A stretch of DNA of 13,239 nucleotides from Fen-671 sp035502515 (GTDB lineage Bacteria; Actinomycetota; Acidimicrobiia; Acidimicrobiales; Palsa-688): assembly GCA_035502515.1 (NCBI GenBank), contig DATJUH010000051.1, positions 1 through 13,239 of the forward strand, written 5' to 3'. The position numbers and the translations under genes were made by a program. Positions 5,983-12,841 of this stretch are shown in pieces. Every line of letters starts with the position of its first letter. Position 1 is the first letter of the stretch. Under the pieces are notes generated by a model, which was not told where the DNA came from, made no database searches, and saw only the letters and a list, made by a program, of their open reading frames with translations.

Positions 5983-6954
5983 ATGGCTGAATTCGATGGC
6001 GTGGTCGAATGGCTTCTCGGTTCTGACGTGTCGATCCGTTGGCAGGTGATGCGGGACCTGCTCGACGCCCCGCAACCGGACTGGACGGCGGAAAGGGCCA
6101 AAGTCGAGACAGAGGGGTGGGGGGCCAGGCTCCTGTTGTACGAGGACGATGACGGGCAATGGGCGGGTGGCAGTTTTCGCCCGCAGGGATTCGAGATGCG
6201 TGAGTGGCGAGAGATCGGCCAGCCATGGACGGCGACGACATTTTCATTGACGCAGCTCCGGGATTTTGGCCTTGACCCGGCTTCGGCCCGTGCCCGCCGA
6301 GCCGTAGCTTTGATCGGCGCCAACTCACATTGGGAAGAGGGCGGTCAACCGTTTTGGGAGGGCGAGGTCGAGGAATGCATCAACGGCCGCATAGTTGCCG
6401 ATGGGGCCTACTTCGGGGTCGACGTCTCGCCGATCGTGGCCCGGCTGGTGGGCGAACGCCTCGACGATGGTGGATGGAACTGTGAGCGCGTCAACGGCTC
6501 GGTGCGCTCATCCTTCGCCACGACCATCAACGTGCTCGAAGGGCTCCTCGAGTACGAGCGCGCCACCGGGGGGACGCCCGAGTCGCGGGAGGCCCGCCGG
6601 TCAGGCGAGGAGTACCTGCTCGAGCGCCACCTTTTCCGGCGGCTCAGCAGTGGCGAACCGGCAGACGAGCAGTTCTTGACCCTGACCTACCCGCCCCGAT
6701 GGCGCTATGACATCCTGCGAGCATTGGACTACTTCCGCTCGGCCGCCGCTGTTGGCGGCATGCCACCCGACGAACGGCTCCATGAAGCCGTAGAGCACAC
6801 CCGGTCGAGACGGCTGGCGGACGGGACCTGGCTGCTCGACTGGCTGCCGGGGGGGCGGGTGTGGTTCCAGATGGACGACGGAGTGGGTCAGCCCAGCCGG
6901 TGGGTGACACTGCGGGCCATGCGCGTACTCCGATGGGTTGACGAACAAACCTGA
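5983..6954 (+). CDS. Squalene-cyclase/terpenoid-cyclase-like alpha-toroid protein
   Basis: This 323-residue protein is probably a cytoplasmic alpha/alpha-toroid. It contains repeated turn motifs like the QW repeats of terpenoid cyclases: DDDGQWAGGSF near residues 55-65, LDDGGWNCERVNGSVRSSF in the middle with TTINVLEGLLEYERATGG after it, and LADGTWLLDWLPGG followed by SRWVTLRAMRVLRW at the end. No DxDD cyclase acid motif is evident, so it may not be a true squalene-hopene cyclase; such short members are usually annotated only by similarity. I chose ATG at 5983, where family-like sequence (MAEFDGVVEWLLGSDVSIRW) begins. The frame stays open upstream to 5740, but that part is repeat-derived and low in complexity. 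No ribosome site is visible, so a leaderless start is possible. Confidence 0.75.
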   Translation: MAEFDGVVEWLLGSDVSIRWQVMRDLLDAPQPDWTAERAKVETEGWGARLLLYEDDDGQWAGGSFRPQGFEMREWREIGQPWTATTFSLTQLRDFGLDPASARARRAVALIGANSHWEEGGQPFWEGEVEECINGRIVADGAYFGVDVSPIVARLVGERLDDGGWNCERVNGSVRSSFATTINVLEGLLEYERATGGTPESREARRSGEEYLLERHLFRRLSSGEPADEQFLTLTYPPRWRYDILRALDYFRSAAAVGGMPPDERLHEAVEHTRSRRLADGTWLLDWLPGGRVWFQMDDGVGQPSRWVTLRAMRVLRWVDEQT

Positions 6955-7012
6955 GCCGAGGTGTGAAGCGCGCTGTTACCGAGGCAGCACAAACGAATTC
7001 GGCGCTTGTGCC

Positions 7013-7060
7013 GCCGGCCTCTTCTGACGCCGGCCTCTTCTGACGCCGGCCTCTTCTGAC
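7013..7060. repeat. Three exact 16-bp tandem repeats
   Basis: GCCGGCCTCTTCTGAC occurs three times without a gap or mismatch (7013-7028, 7029-7044, 7045-7060), just downstream of the squalene-cyclase-like gene. Perfect identity indicates recent expansion, as in a variable-number repeat. It is not a CRISPR array because there are no spacers. Confidence 0.9.
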
Positions 7061-7150
7061 GACGACCCTTTCGGCCGACGGCCGTACGTGACGACGACAT
7101 CCCCCAGGCCCTGGGCCGGGAAAGCATGGCGGACCGAATACGACTGCCGC

Positions 7151-7200
7151 CCCGTTAGTGGCCACCGGCCCGCTAGCATCAGCCGGCCCGTTAATGGCCC
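7151..7200. repeat. Imperfect direct repeat upstream of the methyltransferase
   Basis: CCCGTTAGTGGCC (7151-7163) recurs as CCCGTTAATGGCC (7187-7199) with one difference, 36 bp apart. It lies immediately ahead of the methyltransferase start and could be a paired regulator site or a chance duplication. Confidence 0.4.
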
Positions 7201-7223
7201 ACCGCTCCTGCTGGTTCGTTGGC

Positions 7224-7979
7224 ATGCTTGGAGTAGTGGCAGATTACGACGTCTTTGCCCGGTTTTACGACGCCGTTATGGGGGACCGCGCCACGCAGGC
7301 ACACCAACTGGCGAAATGGATCGACGAGTACTGCGAAAAACCCGTGACGTCACTGTTGGAACTCGGCTGTGGGACCGGTTCGGTCCTGGCCGGCCTCTCA
7401 CACATACCTTCCCGGACCGGTCTCGACCGCTCGGACCGCATGCTGGCCGTGGCCCGGCAGAAGCTGTCCGGCGTTCGCCTGGTCGGGGGGGACATGGAGA
7501 CCTTCGAACTCGGGGCCCGGTTCGACGTGGTCGTCTGCGTCTTCGACACCATCAACCACTTGCTCGACTTCGCCGAATGGGAGCGGCTATTCGACCGGGT
7601 TCACCGGCACCTAGCCGACAGTGGTTTGTTCATCTTTGACGTCAACACTGTCGGCCAGCTCCGTGGCCTCGGAGGTTCACCACCGTGGGTGCTCGACTTC
7701 GGCGGCAACGTCTTGATCATGAACGTCGAGTTCGACGGTCATCAAATGTCAACGTGGGACATCCGCGTGTTCGAGCCGAACGGGGCGAGCCGCTACACGT
7801 TGCACCGGGAAGTGGTCCGGGAACTGGGGGTACCGCTGGTCGACATCAGGTCGGCATTGACGAGCAGCAGGTTCCGGATACTGGGGGAGATTGACCCGGG
7901 CGGCGGAGTGGCCACAGACGAGTCCAGGAGGGTGCACTTCCTGTGCCGGGCCTCGGATGACGTACCGCTGAAGCTCTAG
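7224..7979 (+). CDS. Class I SAM-dependent methyltransferase
   Basis: This 251-residue cytoplasmic protein uses S-adenosylmethionine as methyl donor. It has YDVFARFYDAVMGD near the start and motif I LLELGCGTGSVLAGL around residues 44-58. The acidic residue that binds the adenosine ribose lies in TGLDRSDRMLAVARQKL (Asp68). GGDMETF lies near 88-94 and DVVVCVFDTINHLL (101-114) is post-motif I. SGLFIFDVNT follows. The substrate is unknown. The start is uncertain: ATG 7224 is chosen because homology begins just after it, with GTG 7236 and ATG 7194 as alternatives and no clear ribosome site for any. It converges on the next gene, and the two stop codons share a single CTAG. Confidence 0.85.
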   Translation: MLGVVADYDVFARFYDAVMGDRATQAHQLAKWIDEYCEKPVTSLLELGCGTGSVLAGLSHIPSRTGLDRSDRMLAVARQKLSGVRLVGGDMETFELGARFDVVVCVFDTINHLLDFAEWERLFDRVHRHLADSGLFIFDVNTVGQLRGLGGSPPWVLDFGGNVLIMNVEFDGHQMSTWDIRVFEPNGASRYTLHREVVRELGVPLVDIRSALTSSRFRILGEIDPGGGVATDESRRVHFLCRASDDVPLKL

Positions 7980-8791
7980 CCGAACGCGGCCGCCCCCGCC
8001 TTTCTTCCCTCCAAAGCCATTTCCATCCACGCAGAGGAACCGTCCTCGAGCAGCTGGCGGCCGGCCCGGGCCAAGGCACCGAGGGCGACGTTATGGAAGG
8101 CGCTGCCGACGGAAATGCGGGCGACGCCGGCGCCGGCCAGTTCGGCCACGCTGGGGCCACCGGGCACAAGCAGGACGTTCACGGGATGCTCAACTGCGGA
8201 GACGAGCGCGTCAACCTCGGAAAGGTCGGTCAGGCCGGGAGCGTACAAGACGTCCGCGCCGGCTTGCTCGAAGGCCTGAAGGCGCCTGATGGTGTCGGCC
8301 AGGTCGGGACGCCCTCTCAGATAGTTCTCGGCCCGAGCCGTCAGGACCAGACCGGCACCGGCGCCACGGTGGGCAGCCTCGGCCGCAGCCGCGACACGGG
8401 CGGTGGCCTCGTCGATGCCGTACAGAGCCGGGTCGGCCCGTCTGGTGAAGTCCTCTATGGAGCAGCCGGCCAGCCCGACATCGAGGGCACGGTGCACTGT
8501 GACCACCACCTCGTCGGCCCGGTCGCCGAAGCCATTTTCCAGGTCGGCCGACACTGGAACGTCTACGGCACCGACGATGGCCGCGGCGTGGCCGATGGCC
8601 TCGTCCCTGGAGACCCCGTAGTCCAAGCGCCCTAACGTGGCCGCGAAACCGCCGCTGGTAGTAGCCAGCGCGGCGAAGCCAAGGCGGGCCAGAACTCGGG
8701 CCTCCCCTTGATCAGCCGGGTTGGGCATGATCAACGGCGACCCCTTGATATGCAACTCCCGGAACCGGGCCCGCTTTTCGTCAGGGCTCAT
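7976..8791 (-). CDS. Isocitrate lyase/PEP mutase family protein
   Basis: This 271-residue TIM-barrel enzyme belongs to the superfamily of PEP mutase, 2-methylisocitrate lyase and oxaloacetate hydrolases, which make or break C-C or P-C bonds next to a carboxylate with Mg2+. Motifs seen are MPNPADQGEARVLARLGF near 22-39, ALATTSGGFA (41-50), the metal-binding VSADLENGFGD (80-90) and GLAGCSIEDF (106-115). The KKCGH motif of true isocitrate lyase is absent, so that activity is unlikely; the exact reaction cannot be named. TTG at 8800 is in frame, but ATG at 8791 is the more usual start; no ribosome site is evident. It ends within the CTAG shared with the methyltransferase. Confidence 0.88.
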   Translation of the reverse strand: MSPDEKRARFRELHIKGSPLIMPNPADQGEARVLARLGFAALATTSGGFAATLGRLDYGVSRDEAIGHAAAIVGAVDVPVSADLENGFGDRADEVVVTVHRALDVGLAGCSIEDFTRRADPALYGIDEATARVAAAAEAAHRGAGAGLVLTARAENYLRGRPDLADTIRRLQAFEQAGADVLYAPGLTDLSEVDALVSAVEHPVNVLLVPGGPSVAELAGAGVARISVGSAFHNVALGALARAGRQLLEDGSSAWMEMALEGRKAGAAAFG

Positions 8792-8828
8792 ATTGAGCAA
8801 CCATAAGCCAGAGCGTTGCTCTCCTCTG

Positions 8829-8917
8829 GCGAATTTCGGGCGCCAAAGCCGGCGCTAACAAGACCCGATTACCGGGCCGCCCTCGACAGTTATAGCGGAG
8901 ACGTCGTCGAAATTCGC
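8829..8917. repeat. 10-bp inverted repeat between divergent genes
   Basis: GCGAATTTCG (8829-8838) and CGAAATTCGC (8908-8917) are exact reverse complements 69 bases apart, in the 161-bp gap between the leftward PEP mutase-family gene and the rightward GNAT gene. A second short dyad, CCAGAG/CTCTGG, sits at 8808-8829. The placement suits a paired operator, but nothing shows which protein would bind. Confidence 0.45.
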
Positions 8918-8952
8918 TGGCGGGGCTGGAGCTGGCGTACAAGCCTGGCACC

Positions 8953-9462
8953 ATGGGGTGGAGCGTCAGGCCGAGGCGTGGGGACGAAGAGGGCGCTGTC
9001 CTGGCCGTAGTTCGAGAAGCGTTCAGAGGGCCTGATCGGGACGGTGAAATGGAGGCGGGCATCGTGGCCCACACCTGGGCCGTAGGTGCCAGCCCGGCGG
9101 GCCTGGACCTGGTCGCTATTGACGGGGCCGCAATTGTGGGCCACGTCCTCGGCGCGGTGGGGCAACTGGGGGGTAACCCCGCTCTGGCGGTGGCCCCACT
9201 GTGCGTAACGCCATCTCACCAGGGCCAGGGCATCGGCTCGGCACTGATGAAGGGCCTCCTCCACGGTGCGGAGACGGCAGGCTGGCCGCTGGTCCTCGTG
9301 CTCGGCAACCCTCGCTACTATCGACGGTTCGGCTTCGAGCCGGCAGGTCCGTTTGGTATCTACTACCCGCCCGCCGGGAAGGATGACCCTCATTTTCAGG
9401 TCCGCCGGCTCCGCTCGTTCGACCCCGCACTTAGGGGCGAGTTCATCTACTGCTGGGAGTGA
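8953..9462 (+). CDS. GNAT-family N-acetyltransferase (YhbS-like)
   Basis: This 169-residue protein is a complete acetyl-CoA-dependent acetyltransferase. It carries VAPLCVTPSHQGQGIGSALMKGLL around residues 80-103, with the Q-x-x-G-x-G pyrophosphate-binding loop at 90-95. LVLGNPRYYRRFGFEPAGPFGI (114 onward) follows, the signature of the YhbS-type subgroup. The substrate is unknown. ATG 8953 is the only good start; no strong ribosome site precedes it. The stop TGA overlaps the GTG of the following small ORF. It is unrelated in sequence detail to the other GNAT gene in the window (3467-4165). Confidence 0.87.
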   Translation: MGWSVRPRRGDEEGAVLAVVREAFRGPDRDGEMEAGIVAHTWAVGASPAGLDLVAIDGAAIVGHVLGAVGQLGGNPALAVAPLCVTPSHQGQGIGSALMKGLLHGAETAGWPLVLVLGNPRYYRRFGFEPAGPFGIYYPPAGKDDPHFQVRRLRSFDPALRGEFIYCWE

Positions 9463-9698
9463 CATTGTCCCCCGACCCAGACCCAGACGCGAACGGCCGG
9501 AGGCCGGTGACAATAGCCCTCGCCCCGGGGTTGGGCGGCCAGCGCCGAGGCAAGGTGGCCAGCGATTGGGTGGCCACCACCCAGGTGAGCCACGTCCCGT
9601 TCAAGTCGGCGAGGACGGGCCTGCGGCCGGCGGCGACGATCGTGCCCGGCGTCCGCAGGCTCTGGCGCCGGCGGGCGGCGCCGCCCGTCGACGCCTAG
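9459..9698 (+). CDS. Small hypothetical protein coupled to the GNAT gene
   Basis: This 79-residue open frame starts at a GTG that overlaps the preceding stop (GTGA) and ends in a CTAG shared with the convergent SDR gene. I do not recognise the product. Its third codon positions are almost all G or C, more so than positions one and two, which is what a real gene shows in this genome. The protein starts with a Pro/Asp-rich stretch (SPDPDPDANG) and ends rich in Arg, Ala and Pro. The middle, GGQRRGKVASDWVATTQVSH, looks more ordered. It could also be an untranslated tail. Confidence 0.45.
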   Translation: MTLSPDPDPDANGRRPVTIALAPGLGGQRRGKVASDWVATTQVSHVPFKSARTGLRPAATIVPGVRRLWRRRAAPPVDA

Positions 9699-10537
9699 AG
9701 ACCGCAGAGTGATTCCGACCGTTCCCAAAGGCCTTTGGCCAGCTGCCGGTCGTCGGCCAGCGGGCTTGCCTTGGCCGGCTTGCAGTCGGCGAAATAACCA
9801 CCGCTTGCCCAGTCCTCCCCGGGCTGTGTCGTCGCCAGCCAGACGATCGTACGGGCGCCTTGCCCGGGGGAGCGCATGAGCAGGCGGAAAGGCGAGCGGA
9901 CGACGGCACGTACGGCGGCCGGCCCGGTCAGGCCCCAGCGCGTGCGCACCATACCGGGATGGGCGGCGGCGGCGCTGACGCCGTTAGTCGCCCAACGACG
10001 GGCCAACTCGCGCGTGAACAGCACGTTGGCCAATTTGGTCGCTTTGTAAGCGCGAAGGGCATCGTAGCCGTCGTCCATGTTAAGGTCTTCCAGCACGACC
10101 CTGGCGTCCCTGGCCGCGCCCGCCCGGCTCGACGTCGTCACCACGGTGGCCCCGCCCGTGCTGAGCTGGGGGCGCAGGAGCATCGTGAGCAGGAAGGGCG
10201 CCAGGTGGTTGACCTGGAACGAAAGTTCATGACCGTCATCGGTAAGCGTGCGCCGGGCGCCGGCAATCAACCCGGCGTTGTTTACCAGGACGTCCACCCT
10301 CGAGTGCTGGCGGCCCAGCTCAGAGGCCAGTGCACGCACCTCCCCCAGGTGGGCGAAGTCGGCCACGTGGCCCTCCGCGCCCAGTTCTGCCGCCACTGCT
10401 CGGGTCTTGGCCGGCGACCGCCCGACAACCACCACCTGGTCCCCCCGGCCCTTCAGGGCGCGGACAACTGCGGCACCAATGCCATCGCTCGCCCCCGTCA
10501 CTACAACTACTCGACCGGCTGGTGTCGGCATGCTCAT
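9695..10537 (-). CDS. Short-chain dehydrogenase/reductase (SDR)
   Basis: This 280-residue NAD(P)-dependent oxidoreductase has a Rossmann fold. It shows the cofactor motif VVTGASDGIG (12-21), a basic VVVGRSPAKT at the second strand favouring NADP(H), NNAG at 86-89, Asn110, the catalytic Ser in VVTTSSRAG (132-140) and YKATK (164-168) with catalytic Tyr and Lys. The layout resembles the retinol dehydrogenase/protochlorophyllide reductase-like SDRs; the substrate is not deducible. The frame is open to 10591, but ATG 10537 is preferred: it lies at the expected transcript start of a MerR-type promoter, so the mRNA is probably leaderless. ATG 10531 is an alternative. It is divergent from the MerR gene, which is likely its regulator. 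Confidence 0.9.
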   Translation of the reverse strand: MSMPTPAGRVVVVTGASDGIGAAVVRALKGRGDQVVVVGRSPAKTRAVAAELGAEGHVADFAHLGEVRALASELGRQHSRVDVLVNNAGLIAGARRTLTDDGHELSFQVNHLAPFLLTMLLRPQLSTGGATVVTTSSRAGAARDARVVLEDLNMDDGYDALRAYKATKLANVLFTRELARRWATNGVSAAAAHPGMVRTRWGLTGPAAVRAVVRSPFRLLMRSPGQGARTIVWLATTQPGEDWASGGYFADCKPAKASPLADDRQLAKGLWERSESLCGL

Positions 10538-10575
10538 GTCATAAGGGTAAACTATGGTCCATACTCCACAGTCAA
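10538..10575 (-). promoter_or_regulatory. MerR-type promoter and operator of the SDR gene
   Basis: On the minus strand, TTGACT (-35, 10575-10570) is followed by a 20-bp spacer and TACCCT (-10, 10549-10544, fitting the actinobacterial TAnnnT). Ordinary promoters have about 17 bp here; 19-20 bp is the hallmark of promoters untwisted by MerR activators. Inside the spacer lies the near-perfect palindrome AGTATGGACCATAGT (10565-10551, six of seven arm pairs). The predicted transcript start falls at about 10537, the A of the SDR start codon. The same palindrome overlaps the divergent MerR start (10554), suggesting autoregulation. Confidence 0.65.
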
Positions 10576-10952
10576 GTGGCTCGACGATCACCAGGCCCTA
10601 CGTGTTGATCGGTGAAGTCGCCCGCCGTGCGGGCGTCAGTCGGGACACGGTGCGCCTCTACACCCGCCTCGGGCTGGTGGCTTGCTCCCAGCGTCCCGCC
10701 GGATCGCGTGCATACGCGGACTACGGCGACGACGCGCCAGAGCTCATCAGCAACATCAAGGTGGCCCAGTCGATCGGCTTTTCCTTGTCAGAGCTGGGCC
10801 CGATCGCGGCTGCCTACGTGGCCGGCCGTCTGGACGAAGACCAGCAACGCTTACTACTCCAGGCCAAATTGGCCGAGGTCGAGGACAAACGCCGTCAGCT
10901 GGCCCAGGTGGCCAAGTTCCTGCGGGCCAAGCTGAAAGACTTGCCCGGCTGA
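10554..10952 (+). CDS. MerR-family transcriptional regulator
   Basis: This 132-residue DNA-binding protein has the winged-helix start LIGEVARRAGVSRDTVRLYTRLGLV at about residues 18-42, then SQRPAGSRAYADY and IKVAQSIGFSLSELGPIA. A coiled-coil dimerisation helix follows (LLLQAKLAEVEDKRRQLAQVAKFLRAKL). There is no Cys-rich metal-binding tail, so it probably senses an organic compound or redox state. The start is uncertain: ATG 10554 lies inside the palindromic operator, while an in-frame GTG just before LIGEV would give the usual short MerR N-terminus. It is divergently transcribed from the SDR gene over a shared MerR-type promoter. Confidence 0.9.
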   Translation: MVHTPQSSGSTITRPYVLIGEVARRAGVSRDTVRLYTRLGLVACSQRPAGSRAYADYGDDAPELISNIKVAQSIGFSLSELGPIAAAYVAGRLDEDQQRLLLQAKLAEVEDKRRQLAQVAKFLRAKLKDLPG

Positions 10953-11061
10953 GGCGGTTGTCCTGTGGCGCCCCGTTGGGCCACGCTTTACGGGCATTTA
11001 CAGGAACGCTACCACGCCCGGAACGTCCTGACCCCAACCAGGCCCGGGCCCCCGGCCGGCC

Positions 11062-11577
11062 TTAGCCGACGCGCCTTATTTCCAGCATGTAGCAACCGTA
11101 AACGACGTTGCGGGTGTGGATCCGCTCGACGGCCGGGTTAGCGAACAGCTGGGAAATCACTTCCTCCGGATGGTCGCCGGCGTCGGTGAGGTGGCCTCCG
11201 ATGATGTCTCCCCGAGCGTCATAACACCGAAAAACCTGTTGCCAACCACGGAAATCCTCCGGGTAGCACTGGCATTGCTCATAGCCCGCACATTTCTCGG
11301 CGTGGACGAAAACGGGCCCTGTCTCCGCATACGGTCCCGGCGTCTCGAAGGGCCGGTAGGCAATAAGGACCAGCGCCTCATCAGCTTCGGCTACCCGCAA
11401 GCAACAACGCAGGGGCTCGCCGCCTTCTGCTTTTACGCGGCGTAGACCCGTATTGCCGCCATCATCGCGGCCTGTTTTCCGGATTCTCTCCAGGCGTTCG
11501 GGAGGTAAGGCCTGGACGTAGAACCGCGGCTCCCTGGTTGTGGTTTTCCCGGTGATAACTGTGGCTGTCGTGTCCAT
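11062..11577 (-). CDS. DUF1203 family protein
   Basis: This 171-residue protein matches what I recall of DUF1203. VQALPPERLERIRKTGRDDGG lies near residues 21-41. EGGEPLRCCLR (51-61) carries a Cys pair, ETGPVFVHAEKC (85-96) follows, and RCYDARG (117-123) and TRNVVYGCYMLEIRR (155-169) complete the pattern. The biochemical function of the family is not established. It has no signal peptide or membrane helix and is therefore probably cytoplasmic. ATG 11577 is the natural start; only a weak purine stretch precedes it. It is separated from MerR by about 110 bp of unremarkable sequence and faces it convergently. Confidence 0.85.
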   Translation of the reverse strand: MDTTATVITGKTTTREPRFYVQALPPERLERIRKTGRDDGGNTGLRRVKAEGGEPLRCCLRVAEADEALVLIAYRPFETPGPYAETGPVFVHAEKCAGYEQCQCYPEDFRGWQQVFRCYDARGDIIGGHLTDAGDHPEEVISQLFANPAVERIHTRNVVYGCYMLEIRRVG

Positions 11578-11652
11578 GTCAGCAACCTAACCCGGCCGGC
11601 CTCGATGTTCTGGCGGTTTTCGGACATGTCACTGTTACCTCCACCCACGTCG

Positions 11653-12036
11653 TCATTGCCCCGTGTTGGGAGGCCCGAGGCCGGCAGCGCGACCAAGCGC
11701 GTGGCAGGCTCGCAAGGCAGCGAGGACCGTCGGAGACGACCTGTCAAGGCCGGGCGGCGTGTTGAGCTGACCGGTGACGGGGTTGGGGTCGGGGAAGTCC
11801 GGTACCCCGTGGGCGCGCAGGCAGTGGGAAACGGCGAGAAGCTTTCGATCTCCTGGACGCTGACCTGCGGGGGCGATGTCGTGGGGGGGCCAAAGTACTG
11901 CGCGCAGGCCCCGTTGCGCGACCTGGAACTTCGGTGAGGAAGCCAGGGGACCCACGTCCCGGACGACCTCGCCCTTGAAGTCCCTGATGGCACCGGCTGC
12001 CGCCAAGGAGCTACGCCAGATGCATGCGTGCCCACG
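11653..12036 (-). pseudogene. Frameshifted small repeat protein with HGVPxFPDP box
   Basis: The minus strand encodes a pattern common in small, often exported actinobacterial proteins: a Cys-rich box C-x-R-x-H-G-V-P-x-F-P-D-P (here HCLRAHGVPDFPDP), then LDRSSPTVLAALRACHAL. A preceding copy reads ASSPKFQVAQR, then ACAQYFGPPTTSPPQVSVQEI, then RKLLAVSHCLRAHGV. The middle part is in a different frame: one extra base is implied in the C4 run at 11909-11912 and one missing base near 11843-11850, which together restore the frame. Upstream of about 12006 no signal peptide or clear start is visible, so the N-terminus is lost or in yet another frame. Function is unknown. Either sequencing errors or a decaying gene. 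Confidence 0.6.
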
Positions 12037-12169
12037 GTGTGTCGAGTTTCCCCGAGCCGCTCGACGAGTGCCCCCCGGGGAGCCGGCCCGACCTCTCCGG
12101 ACTGGCCGCCCCCTTCCGGACGGGCTCAGTGACCGGGCGTTACCACAGTGTTATCCCCGCTGAGCCACC

Positions 12170-12841
12170 ATGGAGGCCATGAGGGTGCTGGTCGTGGAGG
12201 ACAACGCCGTCGTCGCCGACGCCGTGGCCGAGGGGCTGCGCGACCAGGGGATGGCGGTCGACGTCGCTTACGACGGGCCCAGCGGTCTGGAGAAGACGGA
12301 CGTGAACACGTATGACGTGCTCATTTTGGACCGCGACCTGCCGGGGTTGACCGGGGACAAGCTGTGCGCGCACGTCGCAGGCTCTCCGTGCCCGAGCCGC
12401 GTGTTGATGCTGACGGCTGCCGGAGAGGTTGAAGACCGGGTCGAGGGGCTCAACCTCGGGGCCGACGACTACCTGGCCAAGCCGTTCGACTTCTCCGAGC
12501 TGGTGGCCCGGGTGCGGGCGCTGGGCCGCCGTAGCCCCTCCACGCCGCCGGTGCTGACCCGAGGCGACCTGGTTGTTGACCGGCCGGCGGGCTCGGATGG
12601 GCCATCGGAGGGCGGATCCTGGTCCCCCTCCACAGGGTCACGGGCGCCGCACGGCGCGCCTCGCAAGAACACCTCGACGAACGGATCCGCCTCGACGGGC
12701 CCCACGACGAGCTCAAAGAACTCGCCGATACCTTCGACGACATGCTGGACCGCCTCGACCTCGCCTTTGCCAGCCAGCGCCGGTTCGTGGCCAACGCGTC
12801 GCACGAACTGCGGACTCCGCTCACCTCCATGCGCACCCTGA
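12170..12841 (+). CDS. OmpR-type response regulator, receiver domain only, aberrant tail
   Basis: Residues 4-120 form a complete receiver domain of a two-component regulator. It has the acidic pair Glu10-Asp11, phosphoacceptor Asp54 in LILDRDLPG, Thr82 in LMLTAAG and Lys104 in YLAKPF. The linker TRGDLVVDRPAG (130-141) is where an OmpR-family protein continues into its winged-helix DNA-binding domain. Here that domain is absent. From about 12585 the DNA matches a histidine kinase in another frame, and this frame adds some 85 residues of Ser/Thr/Pro-rich nonsense before stopping. The predicted product could accept phosphate but not bind DNA. Start is ATG 12170 or ATG 12179, neither with a well-spaced ribosome site. 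Confidence 0.85.
   Translation: MEAMRVLVVEDNAVVADAVAEGLRDQGMAVDVAYDGPSGLEKTDVNTYDVLILDRDLPGLTGDKLCAHVAGSPCPSRVLMLTAAGEVEDRVEGLNLGADDYLAKPFDFSELVARVRALGRRSPSTPPVLTRGDLVVDRPAGSDGPSEGGSWSPSTGSRAPHGAPRKNTSTNGSASTGPTTSSKNSPIPSTTCWTASTSPLPASAGSWPTRRTNCGLRSPPCAP

Noticed and set aside
5325..6323. A 332-residue minus-strand open frame
   Set aside because: It is low in complexity (Arg/Pro/Ser-rich), overlaps the repeats and the squalene-cyclase-like gene, and has no family-like segment except where it touches the VOC remnant in the wrong frame.
7013..7060. CRISPR array
   Set aside because: The 16-bp units are directly adjacent with no spacers, and no cas gene is present.
9447..9728. A 93-residue minus-strand open frame opposite the small coupled ORF
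   Set aside because: It is antisense to the better-supported plus-strand frame with its GTGA overlap and strong third-position GC, and it overlaps both neighbouring genes.
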